The notes below the pieces were generated by a model, which worked only from the letters and a program-made list of their open reading frames with translations, was not told the DNA's origin and searched no databases. The translations under genes were made by a program, and so were the position numbers. From Salinibacterium hongtaonis (GTDB taxonomy: Bacteria > Actinomycetota > Actinomycetes > Actinomycetales > Microbacteriaceae): a stretch of 64,000 bases of DNA. The stretch lies in assembly GCF_003065485.1 (NCBI RefSeq), contig NZ_CP026951.1, positions 1,736,001 to 1,800,000 on the forward strand, written 5' to 3'. Positions 47,418 through 55,599 of the stretch are shown one piece after another; positions within the stretch are counted from its first letter, which is position 1, and each line of letters starts with the position of its first letter.

Positions 47418-47451
47418 CGGTGGGCGCGGATATCGAGGTCCGCGCCCACCG
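47418..47451 (-). other. 13-bp perfect stem-loop between the first and second genes of the SipW operon
   Basis: CGGTGGGCGCGGA and TCCGCGCCCACCG are perfectly complementary with an eight-base loop. The stem starts 9 bases after the stop codon of the 182-residue exported protein. No T-tract follows on the coding strand, so it could act as a partial terminator or as a 3' RNA stabiliser, giving more of the first product than of downstream ones. Confidence 0.75.
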
Positions 47452-47459
47452 AAGGGGTC

Positions 47460-48008
47460 TTAAGCGACCTGCTGGACCGAAACCTTGGCGGTGCCGAGGT
47501 TGAGCGTCTGGCCCTGACCCTTCTGGCCCTCGCCGGTTGCGTTGCCAACCGTGTCGGGGAACGTCACCGTGACCGTGACCGTGACGCTGTTGGCCCCTTG
47601 GTGCGCGTTGTAAACACCAGCCGTGTCTGCGGCGGTCGTGTTGCCGTTCTTCACGGCGACATCGGAGGTGACCATTGCGCCGTCGATGCCGCCCGCGGCG
47701 ACAAGGTCAGCAATGTTGTTGCTTACGGTGTACTTGAGGCTGTCGCCGGTTGCGCTCAGGGTGAGGGTCTCGGTGTAGGTGATTGAGTCACCGGGAACGA
47801 TCTTGAACGTGTTGACGTCGATGCCGTTGGTGGTGCCAGTTTTTACCCAAGCACCGGTTCCCTCAGCGATGTCGAGCGTTCCCGAGGTGATACTGCCCGC
47901 GTTGCCCAGCGAGGCCTCGTCGTTCCAGTACGCGAGCGTGCCCGCACCGCCGAGGAGGAGTGCGATGCCAGCAGCGCCGGCGATGGAACCCTTGATGAGC
48001 TTGTTCAT
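47460..48008 (-). CDS. Alternate signal-mediated exported protein (RER_14450 family type)
   Basis: A 182-residue protein. It starts MNKLIKGSIAGAAGIALLLG with the alternate signal boundary AGTLAYWNDEASLGNAGSI, which is characteristic of proteins genomically linked to SipW peptidases. The mature region is beta-rich: SGTLDIAEGTG, IVPGDSITYTETLTLSATGD, YTVSNNIADLVAAGG and SVTVTVTVTFPDTVG. No cysteines. As the first gene, with its own intergenic spaces and a hairpin after it, it is the best candidate for the major subunit. ATG 48008 follows AAAGGAAACATC. Confidence 0.88.
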   Translation of the reverse strand: MNKLIKGSIAGAAGIALLLGGAGTLAYWNDEASLGNAGSITSGTLDIAEGTGAWVKTGTTNGIDVNTFKIVPGDSITYTETLTLSATGDSLKYTVSNNIADLVAAGGIDGAMVTSDVAVKNGNTTAADTAGVYNAHQGANSVTVTVTVTFPDTVGNATGEGQKGQGQTLNLGTAKVSVQQVA

Positions 48009-48385
48009 GATGTTTCCTTTCGCGACATCGCGAAGGACGTCGGGTTAGTGGGCCCGACGAATTCACCGCGAACGCTCGCTAGAGCGTCACGTGATGTCGA
48101 CATCGGGCTATCTCGTTGGTGCCCCGGGGGTAAGCCGGGTTCTGCTGGGTAAGTACGGAGGGATCAAGCTCCGGGTATGAGCTTCTGTGGCATCCCCGAG
48201 TAGAGAGTGCACGTACTTGTATGCCCGTCGCCACCTCCGACATGTCCCCAGTGCAGGGGGTACACCCGTAGTCCCCTGCAATGCCGACAAGGGCCGTCCC
48301 CCGGTTTTCGCACAATGTCCCCCGAACTGCCTGCCGCGCCGGTTCGCCCTCCCCGTCAAGAGCCGAAACCGATACGGTCAAGAAC
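48009..48385. promoter_or_regulatory. 377-bp divergent control region between the SipW operon and glgE
   Basis: No gene was found here. The region holds at least six inverted repeats: 48019-48034 (TTCGCGA/TCGCGAA, covering part of the ribosome-binding site of the leftward gene), 48038-48059 (CGTCGGG/CCCGACG), 48072-48087 (ACGCTC/GAGCGT), the 12-base palindrome GATGTCGACATC at 48093-48104, 48166-48184 (AAGCTC/GAGCTT) and 48252-48280 (TGCAGGGG/CCCCTGCA). GTCCCC is repeated at 48244, 48271, 48296 and 48317 on the plus strand. No clear -35/-10 pair could be picked on either strand. Confidence 0.6.
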
Positions 48386-50446
48386 GTGGCCTCAGCGAAC
48401 GCTCAACTCCAGCATCCGACCCCCGCCTACACGCCCCGAATCGGGCGAATCGCTATAACACAGCTCGCCCCGAGGCAACCGGAGAACATCTGGCCAGCCA
48501 AAGCCTTTGTCGGTGAAGTAGTGCCGTTCAGCGCGACCATCTTCATGGAGGGGCACGAGGTACTCGGGGCCGAACTCCTGCTCACCGACCCTGCGGGTGC
48601 GGTGACCCGCCACCGGATGCTGGAGCGCACCAAAGGCACCGACCGATTCGTTGTCGACGTGCTCATCGACCAGCAGGGCACCTGGTCGTGGAGCGTGCGG
48701 GCATTCTGCGACGACTGGGCGACTTGGCGGCACAACGCCTCCATCAAGGTGGCCATGAACAGCGACGCCGAGCTCATGGTCGACGAAGGCGCCGCCTTGC
48801 TCGCCCGGGCCGCGCGCGAGCATCCGCGCTCCTCCGTGATCCGAGCCCAGGCGGTTGCGCTGGGCGACACGAAACTCACCCCCGCCGCCAGACTCGCTGC
48901 GGCGCTCGACAGCCTGCTCAACGCTGCCTTGGCGAACGCGACGATCGCCTCGCGCGAGACGTTCTCCGGCTCGCTTGAACTGCGGGTCGAGCGCACCCGG
49001 GCTGGCGTTGGCAGCTGGTACGAGTTCTTTCCCCGCTCAGAGGGTGCGCAGCGCCTCAAGGACGGCCGATGGAAGAGCGGAACCTTCCGCAGCGCAGCCC
49101 GGCGACTGCCTCAGCTCGCGGCAATGGGCTTCGACGTGCTCTATCTGCCGCCCATCCATCCCATCGGAACGAGCTTTCGCAAGGGCCCCAACAACACTCT
49201 GGATGCTGGCCCCGGCGACCCAGGCTCTCCCTGGGCTATCGGGTCGGCGGCTGGCGGGCACGACGCCGTGCACCCCGACCTCGGCACAATCGCCGACTTC
49301 TCTGCCTTCGTCTCCGCAGCATCCCGCAACGGAATCGAAATCGCCCTCGACCTGGCCCTCCAGTGCTCTCCTGATCACCCCTGGGTCACGGACCATCCTG
49401 AATGGTTCACGACCAGGGCCGACGGCACAATCGCCTACGCCGAGAACCCACCCAAGAAGTATCAGGACATCTACCCTCTCAACTTCGATAACGACCCCAC
49501 TGGCCTGCGTGAGGAGGTCCTGCGCGTCGTCGAGCACTGGATCGGGCTGGGAGTGCGAATCTTTCGGGTCGATAACCCGCACACGAAGCCGCTGCAGTTC
49601 TGGGAGTGGCTGCTCCATGAGGTCGCCATCCGCTATCCCGACGTCGTGTTTCTCGCCGAGGCTTTCACCCGGCCACCCATGCTTCAGGCTCTCGCCCAGG
49701 TGGGATTCCAGCAGTCCTACACGTACTTCACCTGGCGCAATACCAAGCAAGAACTCATCGACTACCTCACGGAGCTCTCGCACGAGACCGCCGACTACCT
49801 GCGCCCCAATCTCTTCGTGAATACCCCGGACATCCTCACGGAGTATCTGCAGCGCGGCGGGCGGGCTGCCCACAAGATTCGTGCTGCTATCGCCGCGACG
49901 GGTGCCCCAACGTGGGGTGTCTACTCCGCGTTCGAGCTCGTAGAGAACGTGGCGCGGCCGGGGTCCGAGGAGAACATCGACAACGAGAAGTATGAGTATC
50001 GCCCGCGGGACTACGCCGCGGCAGAGGCGGAGGGCACCTCGCTTGCGCCCTACCTCACCACCCTCAACCGCATCCGCTCCGAACATGCAGCGCTGCGGCA
50101 GCTCCGCACTTTTTGCGCCCACTGGAGTGACGACGATTCGGTGCTCGTCTACACGAAGTACCTCCCGTCAGAATTCACCCCGGACGGGCGACCCGACGGA
50201 ATCATCGTTGTCGCGAATCTCGACCCCCATGCCATAAAGGAGACGATGGTGCGGCTTGACCTCACGAGGCTCGGTCTCGAGATCGACGCCACATTTGAGG
50301 TCATAGACCTCGTGACGGGAGCCCGGTTCCCGTGGGGCCGCGACACCTTCGTTCGGCTCGATCCGCTCGTGGAACCCGTGCATATCCTGCAGGTTCACTA
50401 CACCGGCGGGCCGAGGGCTTCGCGCACGACGGGAGCGACCGCATGA
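48386..50446 (+). CDS. glgE: GlgE: alpha-1,4-glucan:maltose-1-phosphate maltosyltransferase
   Basis: A 686-residue GH13_3 enzyme that extends glucans using maltose-1-phosphate. The N-terminal region has GRIAITQLAPRQPENIWPAKAFVGEVV, as in GlgE, then a beta-sandwich domain, an S-domain helical bundle, and the catalytic barrel with LYLPPIHPIGTSFRKGPNN, the nucleophile D396 in FRVDNPHTKP and E425 in FLAEAFTRPPM, matching the Streptomyces enzyme positions closely. Start is taken as GTG 48386; the frame stays open further upstream. Overlaps glgB by ATGA. Confidence 0.94.
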   Translation: MASANAQLQHPTPAYTPRIGRIAITQLAPRQPENIWPAKAFVGEVVPFSATIFMEGHEVLGAELLLTDPAGAVTRHRMLERTKGTDRFVVDVLIDQQGTWSWSVRAFCDDWATWRHNASIKVAMNSDAELMVDEGAALLARAAREHPRSSVIRAQAVALGDTKLTPAARLAAALDSLLNAALANATIASRETFSGSLELRVERTRAGVGSWYEFFPRSEGAQRLKDGRWKSGTFRSAARRLPQLAAMGFDVLYLPPIHPIGTSFRKGPNNTLDAGPGDPGSPWAIGSAAGGHDAVHPDLGTIADFSAFVSAASRNGIEIALDLALQCSPDHPWVTDHPEWFTTRADGTIAYAENPPKKYQDIYPLNFDNDPTGLREEVLRVVEHWIGLGVRIFRVDNPHTKPLQFWEWLLHEVAIRYPDVVFLAEAFTRPPMLQALAQVGFQQSYTYFTWRNTKQELIDYLTELSHETADYLRPNLFVNTPDILTEYLQRGGRAAHKIRAAIAATGAPTWGVYSAFELVENVARPGSEENIDNEKYEYRPRDYAAAEAEGTSLAPYLTTLNRIRSEHAALRQLRTFCAHWSDDDSVLVYTKYLPSEFTPDGRPDGIIVVANLDPHAIKETMVRLDLTRLGLEIDATFEVIDLVTGARFPWGRDTFVRLDPLVEPVHILQVHYTGGPRASRTTGATA

Positions 50447-52617
50447 CGATTCCCGAGCTCGACACCGACACCATACTTGCCATCGCCGAGGCCCGGCATC
50501 CGCATCCCCACTCCGTGCTCGGCCAGCATGCGGGCGGTGACGGAGTCATCATCCGGGTGCTTCGCCCCCTCGCAGAGACGGTGACGGCCGTTCTCTCTGA
50601 TGGCGTTGAGGTCGAGCTCCGACACCTCACCAATGGGCTCTGGCACGGAAGCCACGCGGGGATGGCGCAGCCTTACCGCATCGTCGCCACCTACGGCGAA
50701 GCAGAGCCGTGGGAGGCCGAGGACCCCTATCGGTTCTCCCCCACCGTCGGCGAAATGGACACGTACCTTTTCGCGGAGGGTCGGCACGAAGAACTGTGGC
50801 GAATGCTCGGAGCGCACGTGCGCACTCACGAAGGCGTTGCGGGGATCGCCGTCTCGGTGTGGGCGCCCCACGCTCGTGCCGTCCGCGTTATCGGCGACTT
50901 CAACGGCTGGAGTGGGCTCGGCCACGCGCTGCGCCGGCTCGACGATAACGGCGTCTGGGAAATATTCGTTCCCGGGGTCGGCGCTGGCGTCGCCTACAAG
51001 TTCGAGATCCTCACCCGCGCCGGCACCTGGGTCGTGCGGGCAGACCCTATGGCTCGCTACACAGAAATCCCCCCTCGCACCGCCTCCGTGACCGGCACCA
51101 GCGACTACGAGTGGCAGGATGCCGCGTGGCTGGCCCAGCGATCGGCCAGCGACCCGCACAACATCCCCATGAGCGTCTACGAGTTGCATCTGGGGTCATG
51201 GCGGCCCGGGCTCAGTTACCGGGATGCGGCCGACCAGATCATCGACTACGTCACAGATCTCGGCTTCACCCATGTGGAGTTCATGCCGCTCGCCGAGCAT
51301 CCCTACGGCCCCTCCTGGGGCTACCAGGTGACCGGCTACTACGCCCCCACAAGCCGGTTCGGGCATCCCGACGACCTGCGTTACCTGATCGACCGCCTGC
51401 ACCAGGCGGGCATCGGGGTGCTGATGGACTGGGTGCCAGGCCACTTTCCCAAAGATGAGTGGGCTCTGGCCAATTTCGACGGTCAACCGGTTTATGAACA
51501 TCCAGACCCGCGGCGAGGCGAGCAGCCGGACTGGGGCACCCTCGTGTTCGACTTTGGCCACAGCCAGGTTCGCAACTTTCTCGTCGCCAATGCCCTGTAT
51601 TGGCTCGAGGAGTTTCATATCGACGGCCTGCGGGTCGACGCCGTGGCCTCGATGCTCTACCTCGACTACTCCCGTGAGGAGTGGCTGCCCAACGAATTCG
51701 GCGGGCGAGAAAACCTGGAGGCCATCAGCTTTCTCCAGGAGGTCAACGCCACGGCCTACAAGCGCTACCCCGGCATCGTGATGATCGCGGAGGAGTCGAC
51801 AGCCTTTCCCGGGGTCACGCGCCCCACGGGAGCTAACGGGCTCGGCTTCGGCCTTAAATGGAACATGGGCTGGATGCACGACTCCCTGCAGTACATGGCC
51901 GTCGACCCGATGTGGCGATCACACCACCACAACGACATCACGTTCAGTTTTCAGTACGCCTTTAGCGAGAGCTTTATGCTGCCGATCAGCCACGACGAGG
52001 TGGTCCACGGCAAAGGCTCGCTTCTCAACAAGATGCCCGGCGACCAATGGCAGAAGTTCGCCAATGTCCGCGCGTATCTGGCATTCATGTGGGCCCATCC
52101 CGGCAAACAGTTGCTGTTCATGGGGCAAGAGTTCGGCCAGTCTGCAGAGTGGAGCGAACAGCGCGGGCTCGACTGGTGGCTCCTTGAGCAGCCAGACCAC
52201 CAGAACCTTCTTCGCTTCGTTGCCGGGCTCAACCGGGTCTATCGAGACAGGCCTGAGCTGTGGTCCCGCGACAACGAGCGGCGAGGCTTCGAATGGCTCG
52301 TGGGCGACGACGCAGCAAGCTCCGTTGTGGGGTTCATCCGCTGGTCGGCTGAGGGTGATCCGCTCGTCGCCATCGTCAACTTCTCTGGAGTCCCTCTCAA
52401 CCAGTACCGCATTGGCCTGCCGTTCGCGGGCGAATGGTCAGAATTGGTCAACTCGGATGCCGTCGAGTTCGGCGGTTCGGGCGTGGGCAATTGGGGTGCG
52501 GTGACGGCTGAGCAGGCGTCATGGCACGGCCAGCCCGCCTCGGTGGAGCTGACTCTGCCCCCGCTCGGTGCGCTGTTTCTCGCCCCACTGCCCCGCGCTA
52601 GTACAGAAGGTTCGTGA
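50443..52617 (+). CDS. glgB: 1,4-alpha-glucan branching enzyme GlgB
   Basis: A 724-residue enzyme forming alpha-1,6 branches in glycogen or maltodextrin. Order: N1 domain (about 20-110), CBM48 (about 120-215, SVWAPHARAVRVIGDFNGWSG), then GH13 barrel with VEFMPLAEHPYGPSWGYQVTGYYAPTSRFG, the nucleophile D399 in DGLRVDAVASML, E450 in MIAEESTAFPGV, and SHDEVVHGKGSL. All catalytic residues are present. Coupled to glgE by a four-base overlap, as expected for the GlgE pathway. Its 3' end overlaps the convergent YbbN gene by 20 bases. Confidence 0.96.
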   Translation: MTIPELDTDTILAIAEARHPHPHSVLGQHAGGDGVIIRVLRPLAETVTAVLSDGVEVELRHLTNGLWHGSHAGMAQPYRIVATYGEAEPWEAEDPYRFSPTVGEMDTYLFAEGRHEELWRMLGAHVRTHEGVAGIAVSVWAPHARAVRVIGDFNGWSGLGHALRRLDDNGVWEIFVPGVGAGVAYKFEILTRAGTWVVRADPMARYTEIPPRTASVTGTSDYEWQDAAWLAQRSASDPHNIPMSVYELHLGSWRPGLSYRDAADQIIDYVTDLGFTHVEFMPLAEHPYGPSWGYQVTGYYAPTSRFGHPDDLRYLIDRLHQAGIGVLMDWVPGHFPKDEWALANFDGQPVYEHPDPRRGEQPDWGTLVFDFGHSQVRNFLVANALYWLEEFHIDGLRVDAVASMLYLDYSREEWLPNEFGGRENLEAISFLQEVNATAYKRYPGIVMIAEESTAFPGVTRPTGANGLGFGLKWNMGWMHDSLQYMAVDPMWRSHHHNDITFSFQYAFSESFMLPISHDEVVHGKGSLLNKMPGDQWQKFANVRAYLAFMWAHPGKQLLFMGQEFGQSAEWSEQRGLDWWLLEQPDHQNLLRFVAGLNRVYRDRPELWSRDNERRGFEWLVGDDAASSVVGFIRWSAEGDPLVAIVNFSGVPLNQYRIGLPFAGEWSELVNSDAVEFGGSGVGNWGAVTAEQASWHGQPASVELTLPPLGALFLAPLPRASTEGS

Positions 52618-53533
52618 GCTGGCGGCGCGCAGCGATGACCCGGGGGTCCTCTGCGCCGGCGATCTCGAAGTAGTCCAGCATCCTCGCGCGAACGCGATCC
52701 TTCGACTCCTGATCGAGCGACACGAAGAGGTCCAGCAGTCGTGAGAATGCGTCCTCAAGGTGGCCACCAGAGACATCGAGGTCGGCGACGGCAAGTTGGG
52801 CGTCAACGTCCTGGGGCGCTTCGCCCGCCGCCGAGCGGATCTCCGCAGCGGTTTTGCCCGTAAGTCGGTGGAGCAGCGAGACCTGCGCGAGACCGGCAAC
52901 CGCGAGGTGATCTCGGGGGTCCTGCGCGATGGCCGTCTCGTAGGCTGCGATAGCCGCCGGGTAGTCGGCGCGCTCGATCGCGTCGTATGCCTCCTGGTGG
53001 AGCGGCGGCAGAGGTTCGTCAACCGGCTCAGCCGCATCGTCGTCTTCGCCGTCGACGGCAGCCGTCCCCGTTACGCCGTTCTGCGCCGCGAGGGTCAGCA
53101 GCTGGTCGAGCACCTGGCGCAGCTGGTCGTCGGCAACCTCGCCCTCGAAGAGGGCGAGTGGGCGGCCCGCGATGACGGCCGCGACGGTCGGCACGGCCGA
53201 AACCGTGAAAGCCTGCTGCAGCTGAGGGTTACGGGTCGCGTCCACGCTTGCGAGCACGAACCGGCCCGCGTAGCTGCGCACGACATCCGCAATGCCCTGC
53301 CAGGGCTGACCAGCGTGGAACTCCACGATCACGGGGACCGTGTTCGAGAGTTCAAGCAGCCCGGGGAACGCCTGATCGTCGCTCGCCAGGACAAGGCTCG
53401 GAACTACGACGGGCGAGCCGTCAGCGGGCCTGCTGGCCATGGGGGCACCGCCGGGGCCTGCGGGCGGGCGCACGAGCGATGAAAGATCAACCGCGCCGCG
53501 GAGCTGCGCGCCTGCTGGGGGAAGGTTGGTCAT
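52598..53533 (-). CDS. YbbN-like thioredoxin-fold/TPR protein lacking the CXXC motif
   Basis: A 311-residue cytosolic protein. The N-terminal thioredoxin fold (about 45-150) has VPVIVEFHAGQPWQGI where the active-site CXXC would be, so there are no redox cysteines, then SVDATRNPQLQQAFTVSAVPTVAAVIAGRPL with the cis-proline. The C-terminal half (about 175-311) has tetratricopeptide-like helices (YDAIERADYPAAIAAYETAI). This is the YbbN/co-chaperone layout, acting in protein folding and possibly chaperone binding. Coupled to the upstream membrane gene by ATGA. Confidence 0.9.
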   Translation of the reverse strand: MTNLPPAGAQLRGAVDLSSLVRPPAGPGGAPMASRPADGSPVVVPSLVLASDDQAFPGLLELSNTVPVIVEFHAGQPWQGIADVVRSYAGRFVLASVDATRNPQLQQAFTVSAVPTVAAVIAGRPLALFEGEVADDQLRQVLDQLLTLAAQNGVTGTAAVDGEDDDAAEPVDEPLPPLHQEAYDAIERADYPAAIAAYETAIAQDPRDHLAVAGLAQVSLLHRLTGKTAAEIRSAAGEAPQDVDAQLAVADLDVSGGHLEDAFSRLLDLFVSLDQESKDRVRARMLDYFEIAGAEDPRVIAARRQLTNLLY

Positions 53534-55314
53534 GGGAGTTCTCCTGCCGATATGACGCCCTCGGTCGCACCGAGGAGACGGATCTTCTCATCACTTCCGG
53601 CCGGTGGCACATAGAAGAGCAATTGGTAACCATACGTGACATTGACGCCCTTTTTGGTCTCGGATAGGCCCGTCAAGAGCTTTACCGAGCCCAGGAGCGC
53701 AATCGTCGCGTTGGCTTCGGTCGGGGTGATTGTCTCGGTGTCATTAAAGCTCAGGGTGATGATCGCCCCTGTGTTATCCGTCGCGAGAGCGATGCGCGAG
53801 CCAGAACCCGCGGTCAGCGCGGTAGACAGCGTCGCCGGGCCCGATACGGATGCTGCGCGTGCAGCGCGTGCATCAGGGCCAGCCAGCCCGATAAAGGTGT
53901 CCGTCTCAAGGTCGAACTGCTCGGCATAGGTACTCGCCGCACCCACGAGCAGGATGTCGGAGTACGCGGCAAATACCTCCTCAGGGGCCAGCTTGAGGAA
54001 CTTGTTATCGGGCGAGTAGCGCACAGCACCGACCGTCGAGGCTGCAACATCGGGGAACTCTGTTGCCTGCAGCTTCACGGCATACTGCGCCTTGTAGTTC
54101 TCACGCGGTGTTGCCTGCTCAAGCATGACGGCAGTCGGAACCACGGTCTCGTCATCAGCGTCTTGCACGACAACGAGCACGACGCGGGGCCAGGCATCCG
54201 TCTGCTGAGGCAGCGACAGCGCGATGGGCGCGCCAACGATTGCCTGCGGCAGCGGCTGAGCGGGGTCAGCGCGACGCATGATGTAGTTCGCCGCCCGAAC
54301 TTCGTAGGCGGGGCCTTCGAATCGCGTGGCCAGCAGATCCTCGGAGGTTGCTGCGTCGGCTTCCGTCGCCACGGTCGCAACCTCGTCCATGATGCGGGCG
54401 AGCTGCTTCTCTGTGACAGCGGGATCCTTGATTCCGGCATCTGTCGAATCCGCTTCGGCCGAGGCCGCGACCGAGGGCTCTGATCCCCCGCCGAGCTGCG
54501 GCCAGTTGTCGGCGGAGCATCCCGTGAAAACGAGCGAGCCGACAAGCACCACGGGGATCGCGATCATCTTGCGCGATGAGCGACGACCGGCCGAGGAATC
54601 GGTACCGGCGGGGTTGGCGGGCCGAACCGCCTTGGCGGCCTTGCGGTTGCTGTAGCGCGGCTGTCGAGGCAGCTTGGGCTCCTTAGGCTGCTTGGGCTGC
54701 TTGCGGCGAGGACCTCTGGTCTTGCGCCAGTGACGGAAGGCCCAGAAGTACAGAACTCCACCAAGAAGAAGAAGGATGACGCCGGCCACGATGAGGGGGC
54801 CGGTCCAGGGCGTCCGGGGGTCTGTCGGCCAGCTGATGCTGACGGTATCGGGGGCTGGCTGCGTGCCATCCGCCATAAAGATGACGGAGATCCCTTCGGG
54901 AATGTTCGCACTAAAGCTCACGGCGGACTCGCCGGAATACTCAGCGAACCAGAGGTCGGAACCGATGGCGCTCGGCACCGTCGTTTCTTCTCCCTTGACC
55001 AGCTTGGCCTTGACCTCACCGGTCTCCTCGTCGACCGTGAGAACGGTATGGGTGGCGAGGCCGACCCACGCAGTGACATCTTCTGATCGCCCGTAGGCGG
55101 CGATGACCTGATCAGAGCCGCTGATGTCGATTGTCTGGCGACCGTCAAAGGCCTGGAGGGCCTCTTCGTCGATGATGGCCACGGGGGCCTCAGAGTCGAA
55201 TGTTGCTTCAGCGACAACCTCGTCGGGTCCTGCGAAAACTGTGCGCTGGGCTAGACCGAGACCGATCAGCACGAATGCCAGCACGAAGCTGACGATTGCT
55301 GCAACGAACCGCAA
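53530..55314 (-). CDS. DUF8094-type membrane protein with internal lipobox-like segment; TTG start
   Basis: A 594-residue protein. The start is TTG 55314, six bases after AGGAGG, chosen because no ATG or GTG is nearby and the frame upstream is unlike a protein. Helix 1 (FVAAIVSFVLAFVLIGLGL) precedes an exported domain (about 25-155). Helix 2 (PLIVAGVILLLLGGVLYFWAF) leads to a Lys/Pro/Arg-rich cytosolic linker (RKQPKQPKEPKLPRQPR). A third hydrophobic segment (MIAIPVVLVGSLVFTGCSADN) looks exactly like a lipoprotein signal but lies inside the chain. The last 300 residues form a beta-rich exported domain. Function unknown. Confidence 0.75.
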   Translation of the reverse strand: MRFVAAIVSFVLAFVLIGLGLAQRTVFAGPDEVVAEATFDSEAPVAIIDEEALQAFDGRQTIDISGSDQVIAAYGRSEDVTAWVGLATHTVLTVDEETGEVKAKLVKGEETTVPSAIGSDLWFAEYSGESAVSFSANIPEGISVIFMADGTQPAPDTVSISWPTDPRTPWTGPLIVAGVILLLLGGVLYFWAFRHWRKTRGPRRKQPKQPKEPKLPRQPRYSNRKAAKAVRPANPAGTDSSAGRRSSRKMIAIPVVLVGSLVFTGCSADNWPQLGGGSEPSVAASAEADSTDAGIKDPAVTEKQLARIMDEVATVATEADAATSEDLLATRFEGPAYEVRAANYIMRRADPAQPLPQAIVGAPIALSLPQQTDAWPRVVLVVVQDADDETVVPTAVMLEQATPRENYKAQYAVKLQATEFPDVAASTVGAVRYSPDNKFLKLAPEEVFAAYSDILLVGAASTYAEQFDLETDTFIGLAGPDARAARAASVSGPATLSTALTAGSGSRIALATDNTGAIITLSFNDTETITPTEANATIALLGSVKLLTGLSETKKGVNVTYGYQLLFYVPPAGSDEKIRLLGATEGVISAGELP

Positions 55315-55330
55315 CCAAACCCTCCTTTCA
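55315..55330 (-). promoter_or_regulatory. Ribosome-binding site that fixes a TTG start
   Basis: On the leftward strand AAAGGAGG stands directly before GTTTGG and the TTG start codon of the 594-residue membrane protein, giving six bases between AGGAGG and TTG. No alternative ATG or GTG within a normal distance of this site fits the frame. Confidence 0.7.
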
Positions 55331-55396
55331 TAGTGCCGCCGCGACCGCGATCGGGTGAAGCAGCACACTCGGGGCGCTTCTCGCGAGGCCGCTCGG

Positions 55397-55420
55397 GAGC
55401 CCCTGCGGGCTCACCTTTTT
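55397..55420 (+). terminator. Short hairpin followed by T5, upstream of the Scy-like gene
   Basis: GAGCCC-CTGC-GGGCTC is followed by ACCTTTTT on the plus strand. A 6-bp GC stem with a T-tract resembles an intrinsic terminator or attenuator. It lies about 180 bases before the rightward coiled-coil gene, with no rightward gene upstream that would need it, so its meaning is unclear. Confidence 0.35.
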
Positions 55421-55599
55421 GCGGGCAAAGACATTCCACACTAGTCAGGCTCGCTGAACGCCGCCTAATAACGACCTGTATGCCGCATGCGGGGACCGCT
55501 GAGGCCAGTGGCTGGCACGGGCCGCTCTGGCACTAAACTGGGGGGTAGCGCGGAGCAGCCCCCAGCTGATGCCGTCTCAATGTTCACAGGGAGAGAACC

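Noticed and set aside
48009-48385. Riboswitch (for example a cyclic di-GMP type) in the leader of the SipW operon
   Set aside because: No conserved riboswitch core could be matched; the dyads look more like protein-binding sites or simple hairpins.
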